A stretch of DNA of 64,000 bases from Delphinus delphis (taxonomy: Eukaryota > Chordata > Mammalia > Artiodactyla > Delphinidae), in the NCBI RefSeq assembly GCF_949987515.2, contig NC_082684.1, positions 17,537,701 through 17,601,700 on the forward strand, read 5' to 3'. A program made the position numbers and the translations under genes. The notes under the pieces are model-generated. The model worked only from the letters and a program-made list of their open reading frames with translations, was not told the origin of the DNA and ran no database searches. Below, piece after piece: positions 12,285-23,328 of this stretch. The stretch's first letter is position 1. Each line of letters begins with the position of its first letter.

Positions 12285-14122
12285 GCATAATTTCATAAAA
12301 TATATTTTCGATCCCTTTCTCTCCCTCTTCTCCTTCTGAGAGCCCTATAATGGAAATGTTGGTATGCTTGATGTTATTCCAAAGATCTTATAAACTGTTT
12401 TCATTTTTTTAAATTTGTTTTTCTCTTTGCTGTTCTGATTGGGTGACTTCCATCATTCTATCTTCCAAATCAGTTATGTGTTCTTTTGTATCACCTAGTC
12501 TGCTATGTATTCCTTGTAGTGTGTTTTTTATTTCAATTATTGAATTCTTCATTTATGATTAGCTCTTTTATATACTTTTTAGTTCCTTGTTGAAATTCTC
12601 ATGGTGTTCATCTATTCTCTTCCCTATTTCAGTTAGCATTTTTATTACTAGTGTTTTGAATTCTTTATCTGGTAAATTGTTTCTATTTTATTATTTATTT
12701 TTCACAGGATTTTTCTTGCTCTTTTAATTGAGAACAGTTCCTCTGCCTTCTCATTTTGCTTAGCTTTCTCTATCTCTATGAATTTAGGTGAAATAGTTAC
12801 CTGTTGTGGTCTTGAAGAGGTGTCCTTATGTGGGAGTGTCCCTATACAGAAAGCTTGTGCTCAGTGCCTTTGTAGAGAGCTAAATTTGACATGGACACAA
12901 GCCATGTATTTCCTCAGAGTGTGCTGGGTGCTATCACCTTGGTAGGATGTGGGGCTGGAGCCAGGTGTGAAGTGGGGCTTTCCCTCTGCTCAGTGGTCAT
13001 CACCACCCTACTGGGGGCAGGATGGGAACCCAAGCTGCTGGGGCAGAAGCCCTGAGGTTCAGTCCTGAGCTGCCTCTGTTCTCTTTAAATGTGTGCTTTC
13101 CCCTCTCACAGAACTGGGACACTTGCCCCAGAGGGGAGCAGCACTGAAGCAGGAGAGGCTGTGTAGGCTCTTGGTTCATGAAAGGGCACAGACTGTGGCG
13201 GGTTGGCCACAGACAGAGATCTGAACTGCCTCCAATGTGCCACCTGTGCTGGCACCAGTAATTCCTACCCTCACTACATTCAGATGCAGCCTTGGGCCTG
13301 AGTCCTCTTTGTCCCTCAAAGCTGATCACTTCCCCCAGCCTCCAGTGCCCCCCATCCAGGTGTGGGGCTGCACCATAGGTCAGGCAGGGCCTGCATGTGT
13401 ATTAGCGCACTAGCTGTGGTGAGAGGCCACTGTCAAATTTCCAGGCTGCTTCTGAAATGCTGCTTGAATATGCATCAACAATGGTTGTCCCCACCCCACC
13501 CAGATGTTCTGCCTTGGGTCCAGATCACCTCTGCATTTCACAGCTGAGCTTCCTCCCAGTTGTGGCAGCACTAGGTCCAGTGTAAAGCTGTAGTGTGGAG
13601 TAAGTGAGGCTGGAGCGTTTGCTTCTCTCAAGCTGGGGTGCATGTGGGAGGTTGTGGGGAAGTAGGAAGCCACTGGAGCAGTCTTCTGCTCTACCTCAGG
13701 GGCAAGCAAGCAGGTGCAGAATCCTCATGAGTAGATTCCAGGCTTCTCACAGACTCCTTGTTAGTCCCAGAAGCCCTCCAACCAGCTAAGTTGGCTCACC
13801 TTCCCTCTGTAGGACCCCACGGCTGGGGCTCCCAATAAGTGGCTCAAACTGCCCATTCCACAGGCTGAAACTCTGCCTGTGTACTATCCCCTTTCTTCAG
13901 TGTCCCTCCCAGGGGCAAAGGTCCCAATCTGATCATTTTTCATCCTTTCCTACCTTATTCCTTGTGTATGCTTCTTATAGCCTCAGGTGTACAGAAGTCT
14001 ATCTGCCAGTCTCCACTTAGTTTTCAGGGAGAATTGCTCCCCATTTAGATGTATTTTTGATGTGTTCATGAGAGGAGGTGAATTCCATGTCCTTCTACTC
14101 CACCACCCTGATCAATCTTCCT
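12285..14122 (-). mobile_element. 5' half of an L1 inserted in the older L1M
   Basis: Minus-strand L1 containing an ORF1 remnant (about 12285-12800; compare TCTTCTCCTTCTGAGAGCCC with the equivalent at 19140-19160) and a GC-rich 5' UTR (about 12830-14122) ending in TCTACTCCACCACCCTGATC. There is no ORF2, no 3' UTR and no A-tail at its 3' side. TTATCTTT occurs on both sides (12274-12281 and 14124-14131) and may be the target duplication. Confidence 0.8.
12290..12800 (-). pseudogene. L1 ORF1 remnant
   Basis: Homologous to the ORF1 region of the neighbouring full-size L1 (about 19090-19580). The order is the same: the complement of the coiled-coil/RRM boundary at 12330-12350, TTCAGTTAGCATTTTTATTA-like coiled-coil coding sequence, then TTCTCATTTTGCTTAGC at the start region near 12750. 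It is truncated inside the C-terminal half and carries many stops, so no ORF1 protein could be made. Confidence 0.7.
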
Positions 14123-14129
14123 ATTATCT

Positions 14130-14420
14130 TTTATCCTTTTCATAATAAACATCCTAAATGGTGTGAGGTGATTATCTCATTGTGGTTTTAATTATCATTT
14201 CCAAACACTAATGGCTGGTTTATGGCTCTTTTAATATCATTGCAAATGTTTTCTTCTATATCACTAATATCTCTCTAATATTTATTATCTATTTCTTTGC
14301 CTCTTTTTTGAATTCATTTTAATGTGTTTTTCTAGCTCTTTGAAGCAGAATCTTGATTTTTCAACCTTTTGTTACTGACTTTATAAATGTATTTTAAACG
14401 GTATTGTTGTAGCTAAGAAA
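14130..14420 (-). mobile_element. L1M, second half of the split element
   Basis: Resumes the interrupted ORF2 tail: CATCCTAAATGGTGTGAGGT, TCTCATTGTGGTTTTAATTA. After about 14230 the match to L1 becomes weak and the right limit is uncertain. It abuts the full-size L1 at 14421. Confidence 0.7.
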
Positions 14421-14799
14421 TTTTTTTTAACATCTTTATTGGAATATAATTGCTTTACAATGGTGTGTTAGTTTCTGCTTTATAACAAAGTGAATCAGTT
14501 ATACATATACATATGTTCCCATATCTCTTCCTTCTTGCATCTCCCTCCCTCCCACCCTCCATATCCCACCCCTCCAGGCGGTCACAAAGCACGGAGCTGA
14601 TCTCCCTGTGCTATGTGGCTGCTTCCCACTAGCTATCTCTCTTACGTTTGGTAGTGTATATATGTCCATGCCTCTCTCTCACTTTGTCACAGCTTACCCT
14701 TCCCCCTCCCCATATCCCCAAGTCCATTCTCTAGTAAGTCTGTGTCTTTATTCCTCTCTTACCTCTAGGTTCTTCATGACAGTTTTTTTTCTTAAATTC

Positions 14800-17700
14800 C
14801 ATATATATGTGTTAGCATACGGTATTTGTCTTTCTCTTTATGACTTACTTCACTCTGTATGACAGGCTCTAGGTCTATCTACCTCATTACAAATAGCTCA
14901 ATTTCGTTTCTTTTTATGGCTGAGTAATATTCCATTGTATATATGTGCCACATCTTCTTTATCCATTCATCCGATGATGGGCCCTTAGGTTGTTTCCATC
15001 TCCAGGCTATTGTAAATAGAGCAGCAATGAACACTTTGGTACATGACTCTTTTTGAATTATGGTTTTCTCAGGGTATATACCCAGTAGTGGGATTGCTGT
15101 GTCATATGGTAGTTCTATTTGTAGTTTCTTAAGGAACCTCCATACTGTTCTCCATAGTGGCTATACCAATTCACATTCCCACCAGCAGTGCAAGAGTATT
15201 CCCTTTTCTCCATACCCTCTCCGGCATTTATTGTTTCTAGATTTTTTGATGATGGCCATTCTGACTGGTGTGAGATGATATCTCATTGTAGTTTTGATTT
15301 GCATTTCTCTAATGTTTAATGATGTTGAGCATTCTTTCATGTGTTTGTTGGTAGACTGTATATCTTCTTTGGAGAAATGTCTATTTAGGTCTTCTGCCCA
15401 TTTTTGGATTGGGTTGTTTGTTTTTTTGTTATTGAGCTGCATGAGTTGCTTATAAATTTTGGAAATTAATCCTTTGTCATTTGCTTCATTTGCAAATATT
15501 TTCTCCCATTTTGAGGGTTGTCTTTTGGTCTTCTTTATGGTTTCCTTTGCTGTGCAAAAGCTTTGAAGTTTTATTAGGTCCCATTTGTTCATTTTTGTTT
15601 TTATTTCCATTTCTGTAGGACGTGGGTCAGAAAGGATCTTGCTGTGATTTATGTCATAGAGTGTTCTGCCTATGTTTTCCTCTAAGAGTTTGATAGTTTC
15701 TGGCCTTACATTTAGGTCTTTAATCCATTTTGAGCTTATTTTTCTGTGTGGTGTTAGGGAGTGATCTAATCTCATACTTTTACATGTACCTGTTCAGTTT
15801 TCCCAGCACCATTTATTGAAGAAGCTGTCCTTTCTCCACTGTACATCCCTACCTCCTTTGTCAAAGATAAGGTGACCATATGTGTGTGGGTTTATCTCTG
15901 GGCTTTCTATCCTGTTCCATTGATCTATCTTTCTGTTTTTGTGCCAGTACCATACTGTCTTAATTACTGTAGCTTTGTAGTATAGTCTGAAGTCAGGGAG
16001 CCTGATTCTTCCAGCTCCATTTTTCTTTCTCAAGATTGCTTTGGCCATTCAGGGTCTTTTGTGTTTCCTTAAAAATTGTGAGTTTTTTGTTCTAGTTCTG
16101 TGAAAACTGCCAGTGTAGTTTGATAGGATTGCATTGAATCTGTAGGTAGCTTTGGGTAGTATAGTCTTTTTCACAATAGTCTTTTTCACAATGTTGATCC
16201 TTCCAATCCAAGAACATGGTTTATCTCTCCTTGTGTTTGTATCATCTTTCATTTCTTTCATCAGTGTCTCATAGTTTTCTGCATACAGGTTTTTTGTCTC
16301 CTTAGGTAGGTTTATCCCTAGGTATGTGTTTCTTTTTGTTGCAGTGGTAAATGGGAACGTTTCCTTAATTTCTCCTTCAGAATTTTCATTATTAATGTAT
16401 AGGAATGAAAGAGATTTCTGTGCATTAATTTTGTATCCTGTTACTTTAGCAAATTCATTGCTTAGCTCTTGTACTTTTCTGGTAGCACTTTTAGGATTCT
16501 TTATGTATAGTATCCTGTCATCTGCAACCAGTGACAGTTTTAATTCTTTTTTTCCAATTTGGATTCCTTTTTCTTCTTTTACTTCTCTGATTGCTGTGGC
16601 TAAAAGTCCCAAAATTATGTTGAACAATAGTGGTGAGAGTGGGAAACCTTGTATTTTTCCTGATCTTAGAGGAAATGGTTTCAATTTTTCACAATTGAGA
16701 GCAATGTTGGCTGCAGGCTTGTCATATATGGCCTTTACTATGTGGAAGTAACTTCCCTCTATGCCTATTTTATAGAAAGTTTTTCTTATCATAAATCAGT
16801 GTTGAATCCTGTCGAAAGCTTTTTCTGTATCTCTTCAGATGATCATATGTTTTTTCTCCTTCAGTTTGTTAATATGGTTTATCACATTGATTGATTTGCA
16901 TACTTTGAAGAATTCTTGCATTCCTGGGATAAACCTCAGTTGATCATGGTGTATGATCCTTTTAATGTGCTGTTGGCTTCTGTTTGCTAGTATTTTGTTG
17001 AGGATTTTTGCATCTATCTTCATCAGTAATATTGGCCTGAAGATTTCTTTCTTTGTGACATCGTTGTCTGTTTTTGGTATCAGAGTGATGGTGGCCTCAT
17101 AGAATGAGTTTGGGAGTGTTCCTCCTTTTGCCATATCTTGGAAGAGTTTGAGAAGGATAGGTGTTAGTTTTTCTCTAAATGTTTGATAGAATTCGCCTGT
17201 GAAGCCACCTGGTCCTGGGCTTTTGTTTGTTGGAAGATTTTTAATCACAGTCTCAATTTTAGTGCTGGTGATTGGTCTGTTTATATTTTCTATTTCTTCC
17301 TATCTCAGTCTTGGAAGGTTGTGCTTTTCTAAGAATTTGTTCATTTCTTCCAGGTTGTCCATTTTATTGGCATATAGTTGCTTTTAATAATCTCTCATGA
17401 TCCTTCGTATTTCTGCAGTCAGTTGTTACTTCTCCTTTTTCATTTCTAATTCTATTGATTTGAGTTTTCTCCCTTCTTTTTTTGATGAGTCTGGCTAATG
17501 GTTTATCAATTTTGTTTATCTTCTCAAAGAACAAGCTTTTAGTTTTATTGAGCTTTGCTATCATTTCCTTCATTTCTTTTTCATATATTTCTGATCTTAT
17601 TTTTATGATTTGTTTCCTTCTGGTAACTTTGGGTTTTTTTTGTTCTTTCTCTAATTGCTTTAGGTGTAAGGTTAGGGTGTTTATTTGAGCTGTTTCTTGT

Positions 17701-18640
17701 TTCTTGAAGTCGGATTTTATTGCTAAAAACTTCCATCTTATAACTGCCTTTGCTGCATCCCATAGGTTTTGGGTCATCATGTTTTCATTGTCATTTGTTT
17801 CTAGGTATTTTTTGATTTCCTCTTTGATTTCTTCAGTGATCTTTGTGTTAGTTAGTAGTGTGTTGCTTAACCTCAATGTGTTTGTATTTTTTTTACAGAT
17901 TTTTTCCTCTAATCGGTATCTAGTCTCACAGGATTGTGGTCAGAAAAGATTCTTGATATGATTACAATTATCCTAAATTTACCAACGCTTGATTTGTGAC
18001 CCAAGATATGATCTATCCTGGAGAATGTTCCATGAGCACTTCAGAAGAAAGTGTATTCTGTTGTTTTGGGATGGAATGTCTTATAAATATCAATTAAGTC
18101 CATCCTGTTTACTGTGTCATTTAAAGCTTGTGTTTCCTTATTTATTTTCATTTTGGATAATCTCTGTCCATTGGTGAAAGTGGGGTGTTAAAGTCCCCTA
18201 CTATGATTGTGTTACAGTCGATTTCTCTTTTTATGGCTGTCAGCTTTGGCCTTATGTATTGAGGTGCTCCTATGTTGAGTGCATAAGTATTTACAATTGT
18301 TAAATCTTCTTCCTGTTTTTATCACTCGATCAGTATGTAGTGTCCTTCCTTGTTTCTTGTAATAACCTTTATTTTAAAGTCTATTTTGTTTGATATAAGA
18401 ATTGCTACTCTAGTTTTCTTTTGATTTCCATTTGAATGGAATATCTTTTTCCATCCCCTCACTTTCCATCTGCACATGTCCCTAGGTCTGAAGTGTATCT
18501 CTTTTAGGCAGCATATATATGGTCTTGTTTTTGTTTTCATTCAGCCAGTCTACGTCTTATAGTTGGAGCAATTTATACATCTACATTGTAGGTAATTATC
18601 GATATATATGTTCCTATTACCATTTTCTTAATTGTTTTGT
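14800..18640 (-). pseudogene. L1 ORF2 (endonuclease-reverse transcriptase), broken
   Basis: ORF2 encodes the nicking endonuclease and reverse transcriptase that copy L1 RNA into the genome. Here it survives as open pieces. At 18322-18540 is the endonuclease start (CCLKEIHFRP, like the catalytic QETH segment; RVAILISNK). At 17364-17876 is the endonuclease-RT linker (QNLWDAAKAVIR, INKIDKPLARLIKK). At 16835-17248 is the RT start, with SPGPGGF where SPGPDGF is usual and [17 protein letters not shown]. At 16049-16792 are LSPLLFNI and VADD in place of FADD, with both catalytic aspartates kept. At 15794-16048 is the post-RT part. At 15161-15775 is the C-terminal Cys-rich part, CRRGY...HCWWEC, where the second Cys is replaced by Tyr. 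Several stops and frame changes separate the pieces, so the gene is dead. A 15-bp tandem duplication lies at 16161-16190. Confidence 0.93.
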
Positions 18641-18689
18641 GTTTGTTACTGTACGTCTTTTCCTTCTCTTGTGTTTCCTGCCTAGAGAA

Positions 18690-19576
18690 GTTCCTTTAGC
18701 ATTTGTTTTAAAGCTGATTTGGTGGTGTTGAATTTTCTTAGTTTTTGCTTGTCTGTAAAGGTTTTAATTTCTCCATCAAATCTGAATGAGATCCTTGCTG
18801 GCTAGAGTAATCTTGGTTGTAGGTTTTTCCCTTTCATCACTGTAAATATGTCCTGCCACTCCCTCCCAGCTTGCAGAATTTCTGCTGAAAGATCAGCTGT
18901 TAACCTTATGGGGATTCCCTTGTATGTTATTTCTTGTTTTTCCCTTGCTGCTTTTAATATATTTTCTTTGTATTTAATTTTTTGATAGTTTGATTAAAAT
19001 GTGTCTTAGTATGTTTCTCTTTGGATTTATCCTGTAAGAGACTCTCTATGCTTCCTGAACTTGATTTCCTATTTCTTTTCCCATATTAAGGAAGTTTTCA
19101 ACCATAATCTCTTCAAATATTTTCTCAATCCCTTTCTTTTTCTCTTCTTCTTCTGGGACCCCTATAATTAGAATTTTGGTGTGTTTAATGTTGTCCCAGA
19201 AGTCTCTAAGACTATCCTCAATTCTTTTCTTTCTTTTTTCTTTATTCTGCTCTGTGGTAATCATTTCCACTATTTTATCTTCCAGGTCACTTATCCGTTC
19301 TTCTGCCTCAGTTATTCTGCTATTGGTTCCTTTTAGAGAATTTTTAATTTCATTTACTGTGTTGTTCATCATTGTTTGTTTGCTCTTTAGTTCTTCTAGG
19401 TCCTTGTTAAACGTTTCTTGTATTTTCTCCATTCTGTTTCCAAGATTTTGGATCATCTTCACTATCCTTACTCTGAATTATTTTTCAGGTAGACTGCCTA
19501 TTTCCTCTTCATTTGTTTGGTCTGGTGGGTTTTTAGCTTGCTCCTTCATCTGCTGTGCATTTCTCTGTCTTCTCAT
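18690..19576 (-). pseudogene. L1 ORF1 (RNA-binding protein), broken
   Basis: ORF1 encodes the trimeric RNA-binding chaperone of the L1 particle. The start chosen is the ATG at 19574-19576 (MRRQRNAQQMKEQ...), preceded by the 5' UTR. The frame is stopped after about 30 codons. It is open again at 19046-19462 (138 codons): a coiled-coil stretch (EEERISDLEDKI-like, with repeated E/K heptads) and the start of the RRM (KILIIGVPEEEE), then a stop right after VQEA. The C-terminal domain is still recognisable in broken frame down to about 18690 (RHILIKL, then the Q-rich end). The length of about 290 codons fits non-primate L1 ORF1. Confidence 0.88.
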
Positions 19577-20369
19577 TTTGCTTAACTTACTGTGTTTGGG
19601 GTCTCCTTTTCTCAGGCTGCACATTCGTATTTCCTTTTGTTTTTGTTGTCTGCCCCCTGTTGCTATGGTTGGTTCAGTGGGTTGTGCAGGATTCCTTGTG
19701 GAGGGGACTTGTACATGTGTTCTGGTGAATGAGGCTGGATCTTGTCTTTTTGGTGGGCAGGACCGTGTGTAGTCGTGTGTTTTTGGGTATCTGTGCCCTT
19801 ATTATGATTTTAGACAGCCTCTCTGCTAATGAGTGGGGCTGTGTTCCTGTCTTGCTAGTTGTTTGGCATAGGGTGTCCAGCACTGTAGCTTGGTGGTCGT
19901 TGAGTGGAGCTGGCTCTTAACATTGAGTTGGATATCTCTGGGAGAGCTTTTGCCATTTGATATTATGTGGAGCCAGGAGGTCTCTGGTGGATCAATGTCC
20001 TGAACGTGGCTTTCCCACCTGAGAAACACAGGTCAGACACCTGGCTGGAGCATCAAGACTCTTTAGTCACACAGCTCAGAGGAAAAGTGAGAAAAAAAGA
20101 AAGAGAAAATAAAATAAATTATTAAAATTAAAAAATATATATTAAAAATAAAAAAGTAATTTAAAAAAAAGGAAGAAAGAAAAAAGAGAACAACCAAACC
20201 AAAAACCAAATCTACCAATGATAACGTGCACTAAAAACTATGCTAAAAAGACAAAAGAAACAAAAAAAAAAAGCAGACAGACAGAGCCCTAGGATAAATG
20301 GTAAAAGCAAAGCTATATGGACAGAATCACACAAAGATACATACACATTCACAGAAAGAGAAAAAGGAA

Positions 20370-20413
<44 letters not shown>

Positions 20414-21742
20414 GAAGAGAGCAACCAAATCAATAACCAAATCTACCAATGATAATAAGCTCTAAATGCTAAACTATGATAAACATAAAACCAGAAACAA
20501 ATTAGATGCAGACAGCAAGCCCCAAGTCTACAGTTGTTCCCAATATCCACCACCTCAATTTTGAGATGATTCATTGTCCATTCAAGTATTCCACAGATGC
20601 AGGGTACATCAAGTTGATTGTGGAGATTTAATCCTCTGCTCCTGAGGCTTTTGGGAGAAATTTCCCTTTCTCTTCTTTGTTTGCAGAGCTCCCAGAGTTC
20701 AGCTTTGGATTTGGATCCACCTCTATGTTTAGGTCGCCTGAGGGCGTCTGTTCTTCGCTCAGACAGGGCGGGGTTAAAGGAGCAGTGCATTAGGGGTCTC
20801 TGGCTCACTCAGGCCAGGGTTAGGGAGGGGTACAGAATGATGGGCGAGCCTGCGGTGACAGAAGCTGGTGTGACGTTGCAACAGCCTGTGGAGCGCCGTG
20901 TGTTCTCCTGGGGAAGTTGTCCCTGGATCACGGGACCCTGGCAGTGGCAGGCTGCACAGGTTCTCGGGAGGGGACGTGTGGATAATGGACTCGTGCTTGT
21001 ACAGAGGCTTCTTGGTGGCTGCAGCAGCAGCCTTAGAGTTTCATGCCCGTCTCTGGTGTCCACGCTGATAGCCGCACTTGCGCCCATCTGTGGAGCTTGT
21101 TTAGGTGGCGCTCTGAATCCCCTTTCCTCGCGCACCCTGAAACAATGGTCTCTTGCCTCTTAGGCAGTTTCAGACTCTTTCCTGGACTCCCTCCCGGCTA
21201 GCTGTGGCGCACTAGCCCCCTTCAGGCTGTGTTCACACAGCCAACCCCAGTCCTCTCCCTGGGATCCAACCTCCGAAGCTCGAGCCTCAGCTCCCAGCCC
21301 CCACCCGCCCTGGCAGGTGAGCAGACAAGCCTCTCAGGCTGGTGAGTGCTGGTCGGTACTGAACCTCTGTATGGAAATCTCTCCACTTTGCCCTCTGCAC
21401 CCCTGTTGCTGGGCTCTTCTCCATGGCTCTGAAGCTTCCCCATGCCACCCCCCATCTCCACCAGTGAAGGGGTTTCCTAGTGTGTGGAAATTTTCCTCCT
21501 TCACAGCTCCCTCCCAGAGGCACAGGTCCTGTCCCTATTCCTTTGTCTCTGTTTATTTTTTTTCTTTTGCCCTAGCCAGGTACATGGGGAGTTTCTTGCC
21601 TTTTGGGAGGTCTGAGGTCTTCTGCCAGCGTTCAATAGGTGTTCTGTAGGAGTTGTTCCACGTGTAGATGTATTTCTGGTGTATCTGTGGGGAGGAAGGT
21701 GATCTCCGTGTCTTACTCCTCTGCCATCTTGAAGGTCTCCTG
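19577..21742 (-). promoter_or_regulatory. L1 5' UTR (promoter region)
   Basis: About 2.1 kb upstream of ORF1. L1 5' UTRs hold an internal RNA polymerase II promoter. This one has three parts. A CpG-rich segment (about 20720-21260) is relatively GC-rich. A stretch at 20080-20530 is strongly A-rich on the plus strand, opposite to the rest of the element, and contains an (AT)n run and an internal direct repeat (20168-20293 and 20412-20526). A segment next to ORF1 (19577-20080) completes it. No activity can be inferred from sequence alone. Confidence 0.75.
20372..20411. repeat. (AT)n microsatellite inside the L1 5' UTR
   Basis: Uninterrupted TA dinucleotides lying between the two copies of the internal direct repeat. 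Confidence 0.95.
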
Positions 21743-23136
21743 TGTCCAATTTCTAAACACCTGAAAGTAAATTATTCTCTAGTTTAGCTTTAATGCTGAC
21801 GGGGGATGGCAGAAACTTCTTCACATTAGAGAGTTCAACCACTGGGAAAAAAAAAGGCTGAATGAAATATTTTTCAGTATCAAAGGCCAAAGAGATCTTA
21901 CAGTTTCTTATAAAGGATAATCAACCATGTTTCCTTCTTAGCTCTTGCCTAACTATAAAATATACTTCTCTGTTCATTTAAGAAACAAAAGAGGGACTAT
22001 AATTTGCTACACAAAATCAAATATAATTTAATGTCAGTGAAGTAACTACAGTATTTACTATTTCAAGTTGCACTCTACCACCATGTTCTAGCTGGGTTTA
22101 ATTGAATCTCTCTAATGGAGATGGGCTCAGTAGTCTGAAATCCTACCAATCCCAAAGTCAGGCCAGGGGCCAATACTACTTCTTTTCTGCTATACTCAAG
22201 TAGTATTAAAGTTGAGGCACAAAAATGAAGTTAATAAAACACCATGAAAACAACACGGATTTGAAGTGGTGTTTTAGAACAATGGTTGATTCGATATTGA
22301 TCATGTCATTTCTTGCTAAAAACCTTCTCCATAATATCCTCCTTTCAATGGCCATGACTAAGCATGCCCACATTCCCATGCTGTCCTCAGCCCTGATGAA
22401 GGACAAGAGCTGAGCTATGTTCCCTTTGATCCAAGCCCAAATCAACCTGGTTGGTGATAGTAGAAGATTGAGACCCCATGGGCTAATTGTTGTGGTAAGA
22501 GCAAGATTATTGAAAGGAAGCTAAAGTTGGGCTTCAACAATATGAAAACTTCTTCGAGTTTTGTTTATTTATTTGCTGCTTTGTTCGATTTTAGCTTATT
22601 CCTCTATGTTTTGTATTTAGGGGCCATTGATAGCTTCTCCTGGCTTGCATAGATTCTATCCAGGGGCTCTGTAAACTCCCTGATGTCAATTAGGCTTACT
22701 TTCATATCCACTTAAATAAAATAGAAGTAAATGCTAAACATATCATTTGAGGATTATTTGGTTAGTTTAAAAGACAGAATAAGTATGTTCAAATTTTATA
22801 TCAGTGGTTATTTCACTTCTGTCCTAAAAGCAAAGTCATGTGCTTGGAGACCATAGGGATCACTTAGGTCACATAGTCTCTGGGAGAAGCTCAGTTTGGG
22901 TCATTAGAAGTAGTCTGGCTGGTAAAACCCAAGATTTTTCACTGGGTGGTGGACTTATGCCAGCAGTAACTCTTGTCTTCAGAGTTCCCCTGCTTACCTA
23001 TGAGAAACTGTTATGAAGCTACCGTTAGGAACAGCTTGCTTCAGGGAGATAGATAGCACCAAATAAATTTCTCTGCAAGCTGGAATCGAATAGCTAAGAA
23101 ACTGAGGGAAGGAGCAGTAGCACTAAATGCTTAGAT
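21743..23136. other. No recognised gene
   Basis: Unique-looking sequence to the right of the L1. Opposite short open frames overlap at 22206-22445, with no known domain on either strand. Confidence 0.45.
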
Positions 23137-23328
23137 CAGAGATTTGCAAACTACAACCTATTTTCTGTGTATAACCCATGAACTCAGGGTTGTAAAAAGC
23201 AAAACACACACTAAGCACAGCAAAACAGAGCCCCCGAAAAACAGTAACAAAGAATATGCCTGCAGGTGGCCTGTGAAGCCTAAAATATTTACTATCTGGT
23301 CATTTACAATAAAGTTTGCCAACCCTTG
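23137..23328. mobile_element. hAT-Charlie-type non-autonomous DNA transposon
   Basis: Begins CAGAGATTTGCAAACTACAA and ends AAAGTTTGCCAACCCTTG, whose reverse complement matches the start: terminal inverted repeats of the CAGGGATCGGCAAAC type. The interior has GGCCTGTGAAGCCTAAAATA and TTTACTATCTGG, as in this mammal-wide family. The 8-bp duplication is too decayed to recognise. Subfamily not assigned. Confidence 0.75.

Larger units (their letters stand above)
14421..21742 (-). mobile_element. Nearly full-length L1 retrotransposon, inactive
   Basis: About 7.3 kb on the minus strand. The T-run at 14421-14428 is the complement of the A-tail. It is followed by the cetartiodactyl L1 3' end (ACATCTTTATTGGAATATAA, TTGCTTTACAATGGTGTGTT), a 3' UTR to about 14800, ORF2 (about 14800-18640), ORF1 (about 18690-19576) and a ~2.1 kb 5' UTR whose start reads as the complement of CTCTGCCATCTTGAAGGTCT near 21720-21740. 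The CAAGATGGCAGAGG-type start is what intact L1s show, so the 5' end is probably complete. Both ORFs carry multiple stops and frameshifts. I did not find convincing target-site duplications. Confidence 0.93.

Noticed and set aside
13000..13800. GC-rich segment with frames on both strands, possible gene
   Set aside because: It is the L1 5' UTR of the inserted L1 5' half; adjacent ORF1 remnant and the 5' end motif near 14100 fit.
16326..16751. 141-codon plus-strand frame
   Set aside because: Antisense shadow of L1 ORF2 reverse-transcriptase sequence.
19176..19772. 198-codon plus-strand frame
   Set aside because: Hydrophobic antisense shadow of the T-rich strand of L1 ORF1; no independent support.
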